This document shows positions 43,563 to 52,462 of a stretch of DNA of 64,000 bases, piece by piece. Below the pieces are notes generated by a model. The model worked only from the letters and a program-made list of their open reading frames with translations. It did not search any database and was not told where the DNA came from. Origin of the DNA: Endobacter medicaginis (GTDB lineage Bacteria; Pseudomonadota; Alphaproteobacteria; Acetobacterales; Acetobacteraceae); contig NZ_JACHXV010000005.1 in the NCBI RefSeq assembly GCF_014192375.1, forward strand, positions 248,001 to 312,000, written 5' to 3'. Every line of letters starts with the position of its first letter. Within the stretch, counting starts at the first letter, position 1. A program made the position numbers and the translations under genes.

Positions 43563-44538
43563 GGCGGTGCTCGACGTGCGCGATCTTCGCGTCGGCTTCG
43601 GACGCGGGGTCGATCTCGTCGATGGCGTGTCGTTCTCGATCGCTCCGCGCGAGATCCTCGGCCTGGTCGGCGAGAGCGGGTCCGGCAAGAGCCTGACGTC
43701 GCTGGCGATCATGGGGCTGATCCCCGCGCCGGGCCGGGTGGGCGGGCAGATCGGCTTTCGGGGCACGGAGCTGCTCGCGCTGTCGGAGGCCGAGCGTCGC
43801 GCGCTGCGTGGCCGGCGCATCGCGATGATCTTCCAGGACCCGATGTCGGCCCTCACCCCGGTCTATCGCATCGGCTGGCAGATCGCCGAACAGATCCGCG
43901 CCCATCTCGATCTTTCGCGTCGTCCCACCGAGACCCGCGTGCTCGACCTGCTTTCCGCCATGGGCATCGCCGACCCCAGGCGTGTCGCGTCAGCCTACCC
44001 GCATCAGCTTTCCGGCGGCCTGCGCCAGCGCGCGATGATCGCCATGGCGCTGTCGTGCGATCCCGACCTGCTGATCGCCGACGAGCCGACCACGGCACTC
44101 GACGTCACCGTGCAGGCGCAGATCCTCGAGCTCATCCTGCGTCTGCGCGACGAGTTCGCCTCCGCGGTGCTGCTCATCACCCACGATCTCGGCGTCGTCG
44201 CCCAGATCGCCGACCGCGTTGCGGTAATGTATTGCGGCCGTATCGCCGAGCGCGGCCCGCGCGAGGCGATGTTCGGCGCGCATGCGCGGGTGCATCCCTA
44301 TACCGCCGGCCTGCTCGGCTCGATCCCGCGTCTGCACGGGCCGCGCGTCGCCCGTCTCGCCGCGATCCCCGGCAGCCCGCCGAATGCCGCGCTGCGCCCG
44401 CCCGGCTGCGCCTTCTCGCCACGCTGCGCGCATGCGAGCGCACGATGCGACACGCCGCCGCCGATCGTGCCGCTTGGCGACGCGCACGAGATCGCCTGCA
44501 TCCTGCCTGCCGTCGCCGCGGAGCCCGACCATGTCTGA
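43552..44538 (+). CDS. ABC transporter ATP-binding protein, DppD/OppD type
   Basis: A 328-residue ATPase with Walker A GESGSGKS (40-47), Q-loop IFQDP, signature LSGGLRQR, Walker B LLIADEP and the switch His in LLITHDLG. The C-terminal oligopeptide-type extension has the Cys cluster [14 protein letters not shown], which may hold an iron-sulfur or zinc centre. ATG 43552 lies within the end of the permease gene and the end overlaps the next gene by eight bases. Confidence 0.93.
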   Translation: MDAEAVLDVRDLRVGFGRGVDLVDGVSFSIAPREILGLVGESGSGKSLTSLAIMGLIPAPGRVGGQIGFRGTELLALSEAERRALRGRRIAMIFQDPMSALTPVYRIGWQIAEQIRAHLDLSRRPTETRVLDLLSAMGIADPRRVASAYPHQLSGGLRQRAMIAMALSCDPDLLIADEPTTALDVTVQAQILELILRLRDEFASAVLLITHDLGVVAQIADRVAVMYCGRIAERGPREAMFGAHARVHPYTAGLLGSIPRLHGPRVARLAAIPGSPPNAALRPPGCAFSPRCAHASARCDTPPPIVPLGDAHEIACILPAVAAEPDHV

Positions 44539-45505
44539 GGTGCTGCTCGAGGCGCGCGATCTCACCAAGACCTATGGCGGGGGAGGGCTGTTGTCGCGGC
44601 GGCGGCGGGCACGCCCCGCGCTCGATCACGTCTCGGTCTCGGTGTCGCGCGGGGAGACGCTCGGGCTGGTCGGCGAGTCCGGCTGCGGCAAGTCCACGCT
44701 CGGCCGCACCTTGCTGCGCCTACACGAGCCCGACAGCGGCGAGGTGTTCTTCGAGGGACGCGACATCATCGCCCTGTCCGCCGGCGACATGCGCCGGCTG
44801 CGTCCCGAGATGCAGATGGTGTTTCAGGACAGCTATGCCGCACTCAACCCGAAGCGCCGCATCGGCGCGCTGCTCGCCGAGCCGATGCGCGTGCATCGCA
44901 GGCGTGCGGGCGCTGCCTGGACGCCGGCCGAGATCGCGGAGCGCATCGACGAACTTCTCGACCTGGTCGGGCTCAACCGCACGCATCTGCAACGCTACGC
45001 GCACGAGATGTCGGGCGGCCAGCGCCAGCGCGTCAACATCGCGCGGGCGCTGATGCTGTCGCCGAAGCTGATCGTTGCCGACGAGCCGGTCTCCGCTCTC
45101 GACGTGTCGATCCAGGCGCAGGTCGTCAACCTGCTGGTCGACCTCCAGCAGCGCCTCGGTCTGACCTATGTGTTCGTCAGCCACGATCTCGGCGTGGTGC
45201 GGCAGATCGCCGACCGTGTGGCGGTGATGTATGGCGGCGTCATCGTCGAACTCGGCGACACCGACACCGTGCTGCATCGTCCGGCGCATCCCTACACCGC
45301 CGCCCTGCTGGACGCCGTGCTCGATCCGCATCTGCCGTTCCGGCGCCGCGCCTCCGCCCCGCCCGTTGTAACGGGCGCCGACAGCGACATCGGATGCCGC
45401 TACGCCGGGCGTTGCGCGAACGTGGCGCCGCTGTGTCGTCAACGGCGCCCGGAGCTCGGCGGACAGGACGGCCGCATGGTGGCCTGCCATTTTCCGCTCG
45501 CCTGA
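44531..45505 (+). CDS. ABC transporter ATP-binding protein, DppF/OppF type
   Basis: A 324-residue ATPase: Walker [10 protein letters not shown] (48-56), [11 protein letters not shown], signature MSGGQRQR, Walker B LIVADEP and His switch VSHDLG. The C-terminal extension carries a second Cys set (CRYAGRC...C...C). It completes the importer. The gene ends six bases from the convergent DUF333 gene, with no room for a terminator between them. Confidence 0.93.
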   Translation: MSEVLLEARDLTKTYGGGGLLSRRRRARPALDHVSVSVSRGETLGLVGESGCGKSTLGRTLLRLHEPDSGEVFFEGRDIIALSAGDMRRLRPEMQMVFQDSYAALNPKRRIGALLAEPMRVHRRRAGAAWTPAEIAERIDELLDLVGLNRTHLQRYAHEMSGGQRQRVNIARALMLSPKLIVADEPVSALDVSIQAQVVNLLVDLQQRLGLTYVFVSHDLGVVRQIADRVAVMYGGVIVELGDTDTVLHRPAHPYTAALLDAVLDPHLPFRRRASAPPVVTGADSDIGCRYAGRCANVAPLCRQRRPELGGQDGRMVACHFPLA

Positions 45506-45511
45506 CGACTC

Positions 45512-45757
45512 TCAGCGGAACGGGTTGTCCCGTGGCGCAGGCACCTTGCCGCCGAACATGCGAAACAGGGTCCATTCCTCGACGATCCCGTTGTTCGGCA
45601 GTCTGCACAGCCCGATCGCGCCGCCATCCGGCAGCCTGGCGATCACGGGCTTGCCCGACATCTTCAGGCAGAACACCGCAGCCGGGTTGGGGATCGCGTG
45701 CGCCGTCATCGGTGCGCCAAGTAACAGGCAGGCGGCGAGCAGGGACGCGGTCTTCAT
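45512..45757 (-). CDS. DUF333 exported protein
   Basis: An 81-residue protein with a signal peptide (cleavage after about residue 21, MTAHA) and a single DUF333 domain reading NPAAVFCLKMSG then GGAIGLCRLPNN, with two Cys that could pair. DUF333 proteins are often called putative hemolysins without evidence. It lies 11 bases after petA on the same strand and has GAGG close to the ATG. Confidence 0.8.
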   Translation of the reverse strand: MKTASLLAACLLLGAPMTAHAIPNPAAVFCLKMSGKPVIARLPDGGAIGLCRLPNNGIVEEWTLFRMFGGKVPAPRDNPFR

Positions 45758-45768
45758 CGCCTCGGACC

Positions 45769-46380
45769 TCAGATCTGGACGATGTCGGCAAGACTGAAGC
45801 TGCTGCCTGCGGGGTTCTCGCCGAGCCGCAGCGTGCCGGGCTTGACGACCGCATAGGGCGGGACCGGCAGGTTGTAGGGTGCGGGCGAACCTTTCAGCAC
45901 ACGGCCCGAAAGATCGAAATGCGAGTTGTGGCACGGGCACAGCCATCCGTTGCCGTCGGTCTGCGGATCGAAGCGCGGCACGCAGCCGAGATGGGTGCAG
46001 ATGCCGACCACGACGAGGAACGCCGGATCGATCGAGCGATGCCAGTTCGCCGCATAGGCGCCCTGTTGCAGGACCTTCGACTGTGGATCGCGCAGGCGGT
46101 CGAACAAGGCGGGCGATTGCAGGATGGCGAGCTGCTGCGGCGTGCGGTGCACGACGAGGATCGGCTTGCCGGCCCAGGCGACCACGCGCTGGGTGCCGGG
46201 GGCGAGGTCGTGCAGGTCGATGTCGAGCGTGGTGACGGCGACGTCGTCGGGGTTGGGCGCCAGGCTGTCGATCACCGGGACCGCCGCCGCCGCCGCGCCG
46301 GCCAGCGCCATCGCACCGACCCCCGTCGAGAGCAGGTCGCGGCGCTTGACGCAGGTCTCGCAGGTGGTGTCGCCGCTCAT
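45769..46380 (-). CDS. petA: Rieske iron-sulfur protein (cytochrome bc1-type, PetA)
   Basis: A 203-residue Rieske protein. It starts with a twin-arginine signal-anchor (CVKRRDLLSTGVGAMAL) and binds a 2Fe-2S cluster through CTHLGC and CPCHNSHF. The spacing and a final beta domain match the ubiquinol-cytochrome c reductase iron-sulfur subunit. Cytochrome b and c1 genes, normally directly downstream, are absent here: the next gene is DUF333. Either they lie elsewhere or this is a stand-alone Rieske protein. The ATG at 46380 gives the proper anchor; the open frame further upstream is not conserved-looking. Confidence 0.88.
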   Translation of the reverse strand: MSGDTTCETCVKRRDLLSTGVGAMALAGAAAAAVPVIDSLAPNPDDVAVTTLDIDLHDLAPGTQRVVAWAGKPILVVHRTPQQLAILQSPALFDRLRDPQSKVLQQGAYAANWHRSIDPAFLVVVGICTHLGCVPRFDPQTDGNGWLCPCHNSHFDLSGRVLKGSPAPYNLPVPPYAVVKPGTLRLGENPAGSSFSLADIVQI

Positions 46381-46390
46381 CGGATCCCCG

Positions 46391-46876
46391 TCATTTGAGA
46401 GGTTTGAACTGGCCGCGCTGGCCGGCATCGGCGAGAGCGGTACCCTTGCTGCGATCCACCTTGACCAGGAACAGATCCGGCATCGTCTTCGGATCGCCGC
46501 CGCATTCGGCATTGTGCTTGGCCAGCACGCGCACGCGGGTGTCGGCGGGCGGATCGTTGCCGTTGATGATGAACAGCAGGCAGTTCGGTTTCGCGTCCGA
46601 CAGCCCGTCGGCGGCGATCCGCCGGCGCAGTTCCTGCACCATCGCGTAGTCGTTGGACCAGTCCACCTTGGGCGGGAAGATCCGCGCCTCCAGTCGCGCC
46701 AGCGGACCCGTGGACACCGCTTCCGGCGCGCCGGGCTGCGGTCCGAGGGCCGATTGCGGCAGCAGGCCGCTCTTGAGCAGTGCGAGCAGCGCGAAGCCGA
46801 ACAGCAGGGCGGCGATGACGCGACGGATCAGCCGTCGCGTCGGCGGCGGGCGGCGGCGTGTGGAGACGGGCGCCAT
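46391..46876 (-). CDS. membrane-anchored protein of unknown function
   Basis: A 161-residue protein with an Arg/Pro-rich start, one span at about residues 20-37, and an exported globular part containing CLLFIINGNDPP and a second Cys in HNAECGGDP; the two Cys could form a disulfide. I do not recognise a family. It starts two bases after the zwf stop and ends ten bases before petA, so the three are probably co-transcribed. Confidence 0.7.
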   Translation of the reverse strand: MAPVSTRRRPPPTRRLIRRVIAALLFGFALLALLKSGLLPQSALGPQPGAPEAVSTGPLARLEARIFPPKVDWSNDYAMVQELRRRIAADGLSDAKPNCLLFIINGNDPPADTRVRVLAKHNAECGGDPKTMPDLFLVKVDRSKGTALADAGQRGQFKPLK

Positions 46877-46878
46877 GC

Positions 46879-48336
46879 TCAGCCCATGTCCTCGTGCCAG
46901 CGGCGGTTGTCGGCATCGAGCATCGCGCGTGCCGCCTCCGGGCCCCAGGTGCCGGCCTTGTAGGGTTTCGGCGAGCCGTGCTTCCAAGCGTCGAGGATCG
47001 GCTGCACCCAGGTCCAGGCCGCCTCCACCTCGGCGCGGCGCATGAACAGCACCGAATCGCCGCGCACCGTGTCCATCAGCAGCCGCTCGTAGGCGTCGGG
47101 GTAGCGCCGGCCGAACGCCTTCTCGAAGCTGATGTCGATGTCGGCCGGACGCAGCGTCATGCCGTCGGGGGTGGGGTCCTTGCTCATGATCGACAGCTCG
47201 ATGCCCTCCTCGGGCTGCAGGCGGATCACCAGCTTGTTGGGCTCGGAGAGGTTGGGAAAGATCGACCATGGCGGCCGGCGGAAGGTGATGACGATCTCGC
47301 TCACCTTGTTGGGCAGGCGCTTGCCGCTGCGCAGGTAGAACGGCACCGAGCCCCAGCGCCACGAATGCACCTCGGCACGCAGCGCCACGAAGGTCTCGGT
47401 GTTGCTGTCGTGGCCGAGTTCCTCGACATAGCCCGGCACCGGCTTGCCATCCATCTCGCCCGACGCGTACTGGCCGCGTACCACCACCTGGCCGACATCG
47501 CCGGGCGTGATCGGCTTGAGCGCATGCAGCACCTTGAGCTTTTCGATATGCACGTCCTCGGAGGCCAGCGAGGCGGGCGGCTCCATGGCGACCAGGCACA
47601 TCACCTGCAGCAGGTGGTTCTGGATCATGTCGCGCAGCGCGCCGGAATGGTCGTAATAGGCGGCGCGCGATTCCACCCCCACCGTCTCGGCGGCGGTGAT
47701 CTGCACCGACGAGATCGCGTCGCTGTCCCACAGCCGCTCGAACACCGGGTTGGCGAAGCGCAGCGCGATGAGGTTCTGCACCGTCTCCTTGCCGAGATAG
47801 TGGTCGATGCGGAAGATCTGGGTCTCGGCGAAATACTGGCCGACGGAATCGTTGATCTGGCGCGCGGATTCCAGGTCGTGGCCGATCGGCTTTTCCAGCA
47901 CCACCCGCGCGGCCGGCGTGACCAGCCCCTGGTCGGACAGGTTGCGGCAGATATCGCCGTACAGCTCAGGCGAGGTGGCGAGATAGAACACCCGCACCCG
48001 CTCGGGCGGTGCATCGGCGAACACCGCCTTCATCGCCGACCAGTCCGCATCCGCCTTTGCACCGTCGAGCGAGACGTAGAACACCATGTCGAGGAATTCG
48101 GCGAGCTGCGCGGGATCGAGATCGGCCGGCTTGATGAACTTGCCCAGCGCGTCGCGCGCGCGGTCGCGGAAGGCCGCGTCGTCGAGGGCCGAGCGGGCGG
48201 TGCCGATCACGCGCGCGCCCTTCGGCATCTGCCCGTCGCGATAGCGCCAGTACAGTGCGGGCAGCAGCTTGCGCATCGTCAGGTCGCCGGTGGCGCCGAA
48301 CACGACGTAGTCGAACGGCTCGAGCGGTGTCGCCAT
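46879..48336 (-). CDS. zwf: glucose-6-phosphate 1-dehydrogenase
   Basis: A 485-residue enzyme oxidising glucose 6-phosphate to 6-phosphogluconolactone with NAD(P)+, the entry to the pentose phosphate and Entner-Doudoroff routes that acetic acid bacteria rely on. The cofactor motif FGATGDLTMRKL is at the N-terminus and the active-site RIDHYLGKE lies near residue 175. ATG 48336 is preceded by GGAAAG about six bases upstream. No pgl, edd or gnd gene is beside it. Confidence 0.95.
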   Translation of the reverse strand: MATPLEPFDYVVFGATGDLTMRKLLPALYWRYRDGQMPKGARVIGTARSALDDAAFRDRARDALGKFIKPADLDPAQLAEFLDMVFYVSLDGAKADADWSAMKAVFADAPPERVRVFYLATSPELYGDICRNLSDQGLVTPAARVVLEKPIGHDLESARQINDSVGQYFAETQIFRIDHYLGKETVQNLIALRFANPVFERLWDSDAISSVQITAAETVGVESRAAYYDHSGALRDMIQNHLLQVMCLVAMEPPASLASEDVHIEKLKVLHALKPITPGDVGQVVVRGQYASGEMDGKPVPGYVEELGHDSNTETFVALRAEVHSWRWGSVPFYLRSGKRLPNKVSEIVITFRRPPWSIFPNLSEPNKLVIRLQPEEGIELSIMSKDPTPDGMTLRPADIDISFEKAFGRRYPDAYERLLMDTVRGDSVLFMRRAEVEAAWTWVQPILDAWKHGSPKPYKAGTWGPEAARAMLDADNRRWHEDMG

Positions 48337-48395
48337 GAGGAGAGCTTTCCTTGGGGTGCGCGGCGAGCCTAGTCGAAGCGGCGGCGGATCGGCAA

Positions 48396-48424
48396 TTGAC
48401 CCGCGCGCCCGGGACAGGCTACCC
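48396..48424 (+). promoter_or_regulatory. possible gapR promoter
   Basis: TTGACC (48396-48401) with a 17-base spacer and CTACCC in the -10 position. The -35 is acceptable and the -10 poor, so this is only a candidate for the leader of the DUF2312 gene. Confidence 0.25.
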
Positions 48425-48473
48425 CCGCGGGCCAACCGGACCACCCGAACACGATCACCCAAGGAGAGCTGCC

Positions 48474-48779
48474 ATGGCCTATGAGGCGGATGATGACCTC
48501 GACGCGGGCATGGACAGCCCCCACCTGCCGAAATCCGACCCCGCGGTGGGCGGCATCGCGGCCGACCGGCTGCGCAGCGTCATCGAGCGCGTCGAGCGCC
48601 TCGAGGAAGAGCGCAAGGCGCTGGCCGGCGACATCAAGGACATCTTCTCGGAAGCCAAGTCGGCGGGGTTCGACGTCAAGGTGATCCGTCAGATCATCCG
48701 CATCCGCCGACAGGAGCCGGCCGAGGTGGAGGAGCAGGAGACCCTGCTCGACATCTACCGCCGCGCGCTGGGCATGTGA
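48474..48779 (+). CDS. gapR: GapR family DNA-binding protein (DUF2312)
   Basis: A 101-residue, highly charged helical protein. The DUF2312/GapR core runs from ADRLRSVIERVERLEEE through KDIFSEAKSAGFDVK to the C-terminal IRRQE region. In Caulobacter GapR clamps overtwisted, AT-rich DNA and stimulates topoisomerases; it is a marker of alphaproteobacteria. A strong AAGGAGAG precedes the ATG. Confidence 0.93.
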   Translation: MAYEADDDLDAGMDSPHLPKSDPAVGGIAADRLRSVIERVERLEEERKALAGDIKDIFSEAKSAGFDVKVIRQIIRIRRQEPAEVEEQETLLDIYRRALGM

Positions 48780-48876
48780 GGGTGCGCGCGGCCGGCACCG
48801 CGACCGCCCTGACCCGTTAACACCTCGTCACAAACCACCTGTTCCCGCGCCCCTCGCCGCGTCCTATCCTGCCGCG

Positions 48877-49500
48877 ATGACCCTGCCCGCGATTCTTCCC
48901 GACTGGATGCCCTGGTGGGCGCAGATGCTGCTGTGGCTGGCGGCGGTGGTCGTCGGCATCGCCTGGGTCATCGCGCCGTTCATCGTCATCGGCCTGCGTG
49001 CGAGGCTGGCCTATGCCACCGAACAGCTCGACGAGGTGCAGGCGCAGTTGCGCATGATCGCCCAGCGCATGCCCGAGCCGATCTCGGCGGCGCGCTACGA
49101 GGCGCTGCGCAGCGCCATGGCGCGCGAGGCGGCGCCCGATGTGGCGCCCGGGGCGGTGGTGACCCGCGGCACCCCCGGTGATACGGCGTATCGCATGCCG
49201 CCGCAGCGCGCCGCAGCACCCCGCCCGCCCGAACCGTATCCCGAACCGTATCCGGAGCCCGACGAGACGTCGTGGCGCGAGCCGCCCGTGCCGCCGGCGC
49301 CGGACTCCGCCTACCGCCCGACGCTGCCGCCGCGCCCCCCGCTCGCACGCCCGGCTCCCGCCCCTGACGACGCCTACGGCCATGACGACTACCAGCGCCG
49401 GCTGTCCTCGCCGCCGCGCGGCCAGCGGCCGCCGGAGCCCGATCGCGGCGATGCCCCCCGCCACGAGCCCAGGCTGCGCTGGCCGCCGCGCGAATCCTGA
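48877..49500 (+). CDS. one-span protein with Pro-rich tail, unknown function
   Basis: A 207-residue protein: one hydrophobic span at about residues 15-40, a short coiled-coil-like part (ATEQLDEVQAQLRMIAQRM), then a Pro/Arg/Glu-rich, probably disordered half containing tandem PYPEPYPEP. No family recognised. It ends 11 bases before comF on the same strand. Confidence 0.6.
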   Translation: MTLPAILPDWMPWWAQMLLWLAAVVVGIAWVIAPFIVIGLRARLAYATEQLDEVQAQLRMIAQRMPEPISAARYEALRSAMAREAAPDVAPGAVVTRGTPGDTAYRMPPQRAAAPRPPEPYPEPYPEPDETSWREPPVPPAPDSAYRPTLPPRPPLARPAPAPDDAYGHDDYQRRLSSPPRGQRPPEPDRGDAPRHEPRLRWPPRES

Positions 49501-49511
49501 GCCCGCCGGCG

Positions 49512-50318
49512 ATGTCGCAGGCGATCGCCCCGCGCCGCCCGGCCCTGCGCCTCGTCCGCCGCATCGCCGAAGCGGGCGTGGATCTGCTGCTGCCCCCGGT
49601 CTGCCAGGGCTGCGATGCGCCGGTGGGCAGGCATGGCGGTTTCTGTGCCGCCTGCTTCAGCCGCGCACCGTTCATCGTCGAGCCGTGCTGTGCGGCCTGC
49701 GGCAGCCCGTTCACCGCCGCCACCGGCACGGACGGCCGTCTGGTCTGCACCGATTGCCGGGCCGACCCACCGGCCTGGCGCTCGGCCCGCGCCGCCTTCG
49801 TCTATGACACCTTCTCGCGCCGGCTGATCCTGCCGCTCAAATACGCCGACCGCACCGAGAACGCCGCCCTGCTCGCCACCCAGATGTATCGCGCCGGCGC
49901 GCGGCTGCTGGAGGCGGCGGAGCTGATCGTGCCGGTGCCGCTGCACCGCTGGCGGCTGTTCACCCGCCGCTACAACCAGGCCGCCCTGATCGCCCGACGG
50001 CTGGGCAAGCTGTCGGGGCGCGAACTCCTCGTCGATGCGCTGCGCCGGCCGCATCGCACCGCCAGCCTTGCCGGCCAGGGCGTGCGGGCGCGCGCGGCCA
50101 CCATGCGCGACGCGATTGCCGTCGATCCGCGACGTGCCGACCGGCTGCGCGGCCGCGCCATCGTGCTGGTCGACGATGTGCTCACCACCGGCGCCACCGC
50201 CAATGCCTGCGCCGGGGCCCTGCTCGCCGCCGGTGCGCGCTCGGTCGACCTGCTGGTCGCCGCCCGCACCGTGCCCGAGCATGGCCCCGACACTTGCCGC
50301 GGCGGCGGATTGACCTAG
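49512..50318 (+). CDS. comF: ComF family phosphoribosyltransferase-like protein
   Basis: A 268-residue protein with an N-terminal double zinc-finger region (CQGC...CAAC, CCAAC, CTDC) and a type I phosphoribosyltransferase domain ending with the PRPP loop VLVDDVLTTGATA. ComF is linked to DNA uptake in transformable bacteria. In alphaproteobacteria the gene typically sits beside grxC, as it does here. Confidence 0.92.
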   Translation: MSQAIAPRRPALRLVRRIAEAGVDLLLPPVCQGCDAPVGRHGGFCAACFSRAPFIVEPCCAACGSPFTAATGTDGRLVCTDCRADPPAWRSARAAFVYDTFSRRLILPLKYADRTENAALLATQMYRAGARLLEAAELIVPVPLHRWRLFTRRYNQAALIARRLGKLSGRELLVDALRRPHRTASLAGQGVRARAATMRDAIAVDPRRADRLRGRAIVLVDDVLTTGATANACAGALLAAGARSVDLLVAARTVPEHGPDTCRGGGLT

Positions 50319-50350
50319 ATGATAGCTCCGACACCACGAAAGGCCCGGCG

Positions 50351-50626
50351 ATGCCGCTGATCGAGATCTATACCCAGCCTTGGTGCCCCTATTGCACCCG
50401 CGCGCTCGGCCTGCTGGAGAAGAAGGGTGTGAGCGTCACCGAGATCGACGCGCCGAGCGGTTCGCAGGCCCGTCTGCAGGCGCGCGAGCGCTCCGGCGGG
50501 CGGACCTCGGTGCCGCAGATCTTCATCGACGGACGCCATATCGGCGGCTGCGACGATCTTGTCGCCCTGGACCGTGCCGGCGGGCTCGATCCGCTGCTGG
50601 CCACCGGCCCGACAGCCGCCGCCTGA
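50351..50626 (+). CDS. grxC: glutaredoxin 3
   Basis: A 91-residue dithiol glutaredoxin with the CPYC active site at Cys12-Cys15, the TSVPQIFIDG cis-Pro motif and GGCDDL for glutathione binding. The start ATG 50351 follows GAAAGG and lies 32 bases after comF. Confidence 0.95.
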   Translation: MPLIEIYTQPWCPYCTRALGLLEKKGVSVTEIDAPSGSQARLQARERSGGRTSVPQIFIDGRHIGGCDDLVALDRAGGLDPLLATGPTAAA

Positions 50627-50644
50627 TCTCCCGCCCGGGCGACG

Positions 50645-51115
50645 ATGATCCGCTACAGCCTGCGTTGTGCCACCGGTCACGGTTTCGAGGGCTGGTTCCG
50701 TGACAGCGCCACCTATGAGGCGCAGGCGCGCGACGGGCAGCTCGCCTGTCCGGAATGCGGCACCACCACCGTGGACCGCGCGCTGATGACACCCGCTCTC
50801 GCACGTCGGGCAGAGATGCCGGCACCGGTGCCGGTCCCGGCCGCCGCCGTGCCGACCGCCGTGGCGACTCCCATGCCGACCCGGGCGGTGATGCCCGACG
50901 GTGTGCGCGCCGCGCTGCAACGCCTGCGCGCGGAGGTCGAGCGCACCTCCGAGCATGTCGGCCCCGATTTCGCCGAGCAGGCGCTGGCGATGCATCGCGG
51001 CGAGATCGAGCATCGCTCCATCCACGGCGACGCCACCGAGGCCGAGCGCGAGCGCCTCGCCGACGAGGGTGTCGAGGTGGCGGTGATCCCCTGGGTTGCC
51101 CGCGCCGATGGCTGA
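50645..51115 (+). CDS. DUF1178 family protein
   Basis: A 156-residue protein matching DUF1178: N-terminal MIRYSLRCATGHGFEGWF, a CPECG metal-binding pair, a variable Pro/Ala linker, and a conserved C-terminal half reading HIYGDATEAE-like IHGDATEAERERLADEG. The function is unknown; the family is regularly found next to grxC. It lies 18 bases after grxC. Confidence 0.88.
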   Translation: MIRYSLRCATGHGFEGWFRDSATYEAQARDGQLACPECGTTTVDRALMTPALARRAEMPAPVPVPAAAVPTAVATPMPTRAVMPDGVRAALQRLRAEVERTSEHVGPDFAEQALAMHRGEIEHRSIHGDATEAERERLADEGVEVAVIPWVARADG

Positions 51116-51560
51116 GCGCACCCTCGGCTGGCTCGCCAGCCTCGCCGTCGCCGGGCTCTGTCTCGCCGTGCCCGCCTGGGCCGGGCCTCGGGACGCCGTG
51201 CTTGGTACGTTCTGGACTCCCGAGCATGACGGCGTGGTCCGTGTCGCGCCCTGCGGCGATGCCGTCTGCGGCACGCTGGTCGGCATGGACTATAGCGGCG
51301 CGATGCCGCTGACCTATGCCAAGACCCCGCAATGCGGCTGGCCGCTGATGCGCGACTTCCGTCCCGACGAGGACGGCGTGCTCAACGGCACCATCACCGA
51401 TCCCGACAGCGGCAAGGTCTATCACGCCACCCTGCGCCCGGACGGGCCGGATGCGGTCAGGCTGCGCGGCTACATCCTGGTGCCGCTGTTCGGGGCCAGC
51501 CAGCGCTGGACCCGGTTTTCCGGTCGGCTGACCGCCGCCTGTCACATCCTGCCGGGCTGA
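51108..51560 (+). CDS. DUF2147 exported protein
   Basis: A 150-residue protein with a signal peptide (cleavage near AWAGP, residue 25) and a DUF2147 beta-barrel-like domain: LGTFWTPEHDGVVRV near the start, then paired Cys (CGDAVCG) and a C-terminal RLRGYILVPLFG block. Function unknown, probably periplasmic. It overlaps the DUF1178 end by eight bases and the convergent creatininase-family gene by 19. Confidence 0.82.
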   Translation: MAERTLGWLASLAVAGLCLAVPAWAGPRDAVLGTFWTPEHDGVVRVAPCGDAVCGTLVGMDYSGAMPLTYAKTPQCGWPLMRDFRPDEDGVLNGTITDPDSGKVYHATLRPDGPDAVRLRGYILVPLFGASQRWTRFSGRLTAACHILPG

Positions 51561-52384
51561 AGCGCCGCACTCAGCGCATCGAGCCTGCCGATCAGCGCCG
51601 CGCCGATCCCGGCCAGCCGTTCGACCAGCGCCGCCCCGGTTGCCGCGTCGGCCAGCGACGGGTCGCCGCCGAACAGCCCCTCCGGCGCAACCTCGGCACT
51701 TTCCAGCGGCAGGTCGATCTCCACCCCGTCGAGGCCCAGCGTCGAGAACGAGGTGATCGGCAGCCCGCCGACGTCGGGCACGGCCCGATCTGGCGGCGCA
51801 GCCGCCGCCGTCTGGTCGGGAAACAGCGCGAGGCTGACGCTGCGCACCGGGTCCGCGCCATGGCCGAGTCGGGCGGCCGCGTCCGTCTCGCCGAGCTGCG
51901 TGCGCAGCAGCGCCGCGCCCGCCTTCCAGATCGACAGCGTCGGCACCAGCAGCCCGTGCGCGTGCCGCAGCGCGCGCGACGCATCCAGCAGCGGGCCGAG
52001 GCTGCCGCCATGGCCGTTGATCACCAGCATCCGCCGCACGCCCTGCCGCACCAGCCCGCCGAGCAGATCGTCGATCACCGCCCGCAGCGTCGCCGGCGAC
52101 AGCGTCAGCCCGCCCGGCACGAGGGAGAAGAAGTCGGCACCCCCGAACGGCACCGCGGGTGCGACCAGTGCGGGATGGCCGTCGGCGCGCGCCCGCTCGG
52201 CGATTCGCGCGGCGATTGCCTCCGCCAGCCGGAAATCGCCCATCGGCACACCGGGACCGTGATCCTCATGGCTGCCGAACGGCAGGATCACCGTTGCCGG
52301 CGGTGTGCCGAACAGGGCTGCGCGCACGCTCGCGGCCGGCAAGGCGGACATCAAGACAGAGGCATGGTTGCCGCGATGGGACAT
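51542..52384 (-). CDS. creatininase family amidohydrolase
   Basis: A 280-residue enzyme of the creatininase/formamide-hydrolase fold. Expected metal ligands appear in PFGSHEDHGPGVPMGD and NGHGGS. The family includes creatinine amidohydrolase, the mycofactocin maturase MftE and riboflavin-pathway ArfB; nothing here selects among them, and there is no mycofactocin gene near. A second ATG at residue 12 is possible. Its 3' end runs 19 bases into the convergent DUF2147 gene. Confidence 0.83.
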   Translation of the reverse strand: MSHRGNHASVLMSALPAASVRAALFGTPPATVILPFGSHEDHGPGVPMGDFRLAEAIAARIAERARADGHPALVAPAVPFGGADFFSLVPGGLTLSPATLRAVIDDLLGGLVRQGVRRMLVINGHGGSLGPLLDASRALRHAHGLLVPTLSIWKAGAALLRTQLGETDAAARLGHGADPVRSVSLALFPDQTAAAAPPDRAVPDVGGLPITSFSTLGLDGVEIDLPLESAEVAPEGLFGGDPSLADAATGAALVERLAGIGAALIGRLDALSAALQPGRM

Positions 52385-52462
52385 GGTCTTGCGGTCCGGG
52401 GCTGCAAGTGACAGTTTCTAAAGCACTTTGCTGAGCGCTAGCCCGAAAGGCGAGAATTGTCG

